Source of the DNA: Botryococcus braunii
Lineage: Eukaryota > Chlorophyta > Trebouxiophyceae
Assembly: GCA_002005505.1 (NCBI GenBank)
Contig: KV908609.1
Coordinates: forward strand, 52,443 to 82,442
Reading direction: 5' to 3'
DNA: 30,000 nucleotides
The first letter of the stretch is position 1. Every line of letters begins with the position of its first letter. The notes under the pieces were generated by a model. It worked only from the letters and a program-made list of their open reading frames with translations, ran no database searches and had not been told where the DNA came from. Positions 27,884 to 30,000 of this stretch are shown in pieces. The position numbers and the translations under genes were made by a program.

Positions 27884-28735
27884 ACCCGCACACAAAACGT
27901 TCCAAGCATTCGGAAAGCCACATGACGACTTGAACTTCCCCACGACAATGCTGTGAGTTGCATCACAGTCTGCCAAGTGAAGCCTGTTTACTCCAAAAAG
28001 AAAATGAAGGTACATGCTGAGAGCTCAGGCGGATGCAGTGAGAACGCCATCAATGAACCCATGGGTCAGAATAGTGGTGGGACACCTGGCAATGAAGACC
28101 TGGATAATGTACCTTCGTCTGGTAGGCACATAAGTCACACGCTCACCAATTTGCAAATTCCATATCTCATATACACGCATGGAAGAACGAAAAGTGCGGA
28201 TCTTTGTCCCACGCATTGGAAATCCGGTACAACAATTGGGGCAAAGTGCATGTGACAAGATTGCAGCAGCCCATACAAGAAGACCGACTGCGACCCGATC
28301 CTTGAATGGCCATGATCATTACTGCACGATACCCCCTTATGGAACCACAAGCGACAGACAGTAAGTCAGTTGGATCCGTCATCACATATGCTGTTACAGG
28401 AGCGTTCTGATGAAGGCTCTGCAATGATGGGACCTAGCTGGGACGGTTATGCATGACCTACAACTACTACTGAGGAGTGCAGCAGTAACAAATGGTCGAG
28501 TGAGCCAACTTCCAACTCCGAAAACGCTATGGCCACTGACACGGGGAGGGAACTGGCGAGGCCTTGCCAGATGCCGCTCACACTGCATCGCACAAATTTT
28601 CCGGACTTTATACCCGGACCGAAATCAAATGCAACGAAATTTTCTGCTGACCTGTTCCACGGCTGGCCAGCGCACCAACAAACACATGGCTCGCTGTTAA
28701 AGAAGCCGTTTCTTTCAGACAAGGAGAGGGCATAA

Positions 28736-29480
28736 TCGCTTGTCAGGCACACAATTTTTAGACTTCTCATCCGCGGCATGGTCTTGGAATCGACAGGCCG
28801 TGAATCATGATGAGAGAGGAGAAAAAGCGGGGAGAGGGGAAATGGTGGAGACCCATCTAGCTAGCTTGGAGAGCAGTGGGAGCATCCCTTGAAGCAACTT
28901 CCATTGATCTCCAACCTCAAAACTTCCCATAAACTCCAACATCAAAACCAATTACAAACGACATCTTCCAAGCATGGAGCTTGCCCCGGTCCTGGACCCT
29001 GCCTCCTTGTCCTTGTTGCCATAGAAAAGTGGATGCAGGGGAAGAAAACATAATTTTCTAAAGGCCCCCTGATATAGCATCTTCTCTCCTTCTACCCCTT
29101 TTAAACTGCAAGTAGATATTCTCCTCACCAAATAATACGACTTTTTGACCCTGATGGCCATTTGGGGGGGTGGGAGGGGGGAGGTTACTCAAACCCCTGT
29201 CAAAACCCAAGACCCCGTCATCCTCTAGGTTTGCAGGATGCCGCCTCCGCGATTAATCTGACATGTATAAAACCTTCTAAACTACTCTCGGGAAAATGCC
29301 CCCTTCTGCAACTGCGGGAACAGTCACAGAGCTGCGCACGCTAAACAAGCGCCCTCCATTAATTTGCCTTGAAACCGGCCTTCAACAGAAGATCAATGAA
29401 ATAGACTTCCGATCAAATAATCAAATTAAATCCACGAAATGGATTAACGCAATCCCTTGCCAATATCGCCTTGCGGGCGA
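28736..29480. other. No gene seen
   Basis: Only short frames with no family resemblance. A G-run tract (about 29164-29184) is the only notable feature. Confidence 0.5.
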
Positions 29481-29493
29481 ATCTTAGCACCAC

Positions 29494-29970
29494 TTACGCT
29501 CCCTGCACGGCGTGAAGGTGGGGCCGGTTGCCGGAGCAACGGGAGAGTCCGGGGACGCGAGCACAGTTGGAAGGGGACGAGATGGACTTTGCGTCGCGGA
29601 CAAGCGCGAGGGTTTCCACTGCACGAGCCCCGAGGGGGCTGAGTTGCCTGAACAGGTCGCGGCAGCCAGCAGGGGAGCCCCTGGGGGTGGACAAGCGCTG
29701 GTGGGGAGGGCTGCTGGGCAGGCCAAAAGCATCGCTCCCTGGCTCGTCGTTCTCCTTCCACGGGCTAGCCGGGCCTGACGTGTACTGCCCAATGCCACTG
29801 CACTGTACCGCCCGCTGATTCAGCATCTCGAGGGACTTGACCTGCCAGCCGATGCTGTCGGGCAGGTTCAGGGGTGTCGGGGACATGGGATGTAGAGTGT
29901 GGACCTGCGCCTCAACCTGTTGCACGGTCACATGGTGGCCATGTGATGGCAGCATTCGGGAAATGAGCAC
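29494..29970 (-). other. Open frame of unknown status at window edge
   Basis: A GC-rich minus-strand frame of about 158 codons, with a heptad-like stretch (VQQVEAQVHTL, then IGWQVKSLEMLNQR) followed by a Ser/Pro-rich tail. The opposite strand is also open over much of the same DNA, so GC-biased chance is a real alternative. The frame may continue past the window end. I do not recognise it. Confidence 0.25.
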
Positions 29971-30000
29971 ACTTGATATGGCACATGCGCAGAAGGAAGA

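Overview
This is eukaryotic nuclear DNA, most likely from the green-plant lineage and perhaps a streptophyte (charophyte-type) alga. The reasons are split genes with GT-AG introns, very long dinucleotide microsatellites, homopolymer G/C runs inside introns, and four plant-type protein families: a cysteine synthase with a transit-like N-terminus, a SCAMP, a GH5 beta-mannanase and a plant-type endonuclease/exonuclease/phosphatase (EEP) protein. The species assignment is inference. All gene models were built by hand from reading-frame continuity, splice-site dinucleotides and intron phase. Every junction listed is phase-consistent, and each summed CDS is a multiple of three.

Layout. 1-4131 holds no confident gene: two minisatellites, a 22-bp palindrome, a long (AC)n tract and a hairpin. 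4132-7289 (minus) is a nine-exon cysteine synthase (O-acetylserine(thiol)lyase), 417 aa, with one apparent GC-AG intron. 7290-7739 is a 450-bp divergent spacer. 7740-10148 (plus) is a seven-exon secretory carrier membrane protein (SCAMP), 303 aa. 10149-10740 separates two convergent genes. 10741-25849 (minus) is a nine-exon EEP-family protein, 366 aa. Its fourth intron is about 10.65 kb and contains, on the opposite strand, a complete nine-exon GH5 endo-beta-1,4-mannanase gene (14979-21864, 767 aa). 25850-30000 has only fragments of coding-like sequence that I could not identify.

Main points for a second look: (1) a complete mannanase gene nested antisense in one intron of the EEP gene; (2) an intron of that mannanase carrying two decayed upstream copies of the next exon's 5' half, each with its own AG acceptor (period about 203 bp); (3) a roughly 400-residue low-complexity C-terminal extension on the mannanase ending in a CaaX-like Cys-Ala-Ile-Met; (4) a perfect 46-bp palindrome just inside an EEP intron; (5) an unusual C-terminal tail and a GC donor in the cysteine synthase; (6) a duplicated exon end with a second splice donor in the EEP gene. 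I found no prokaryotic features, CRISPR, rRNA, tRNA or recognisable transposase. The four named genes do not form an obvious pathway: sulfur assimilation, membrane traffic, wall polysaccharide hydrolysis and a phosphoesterase.
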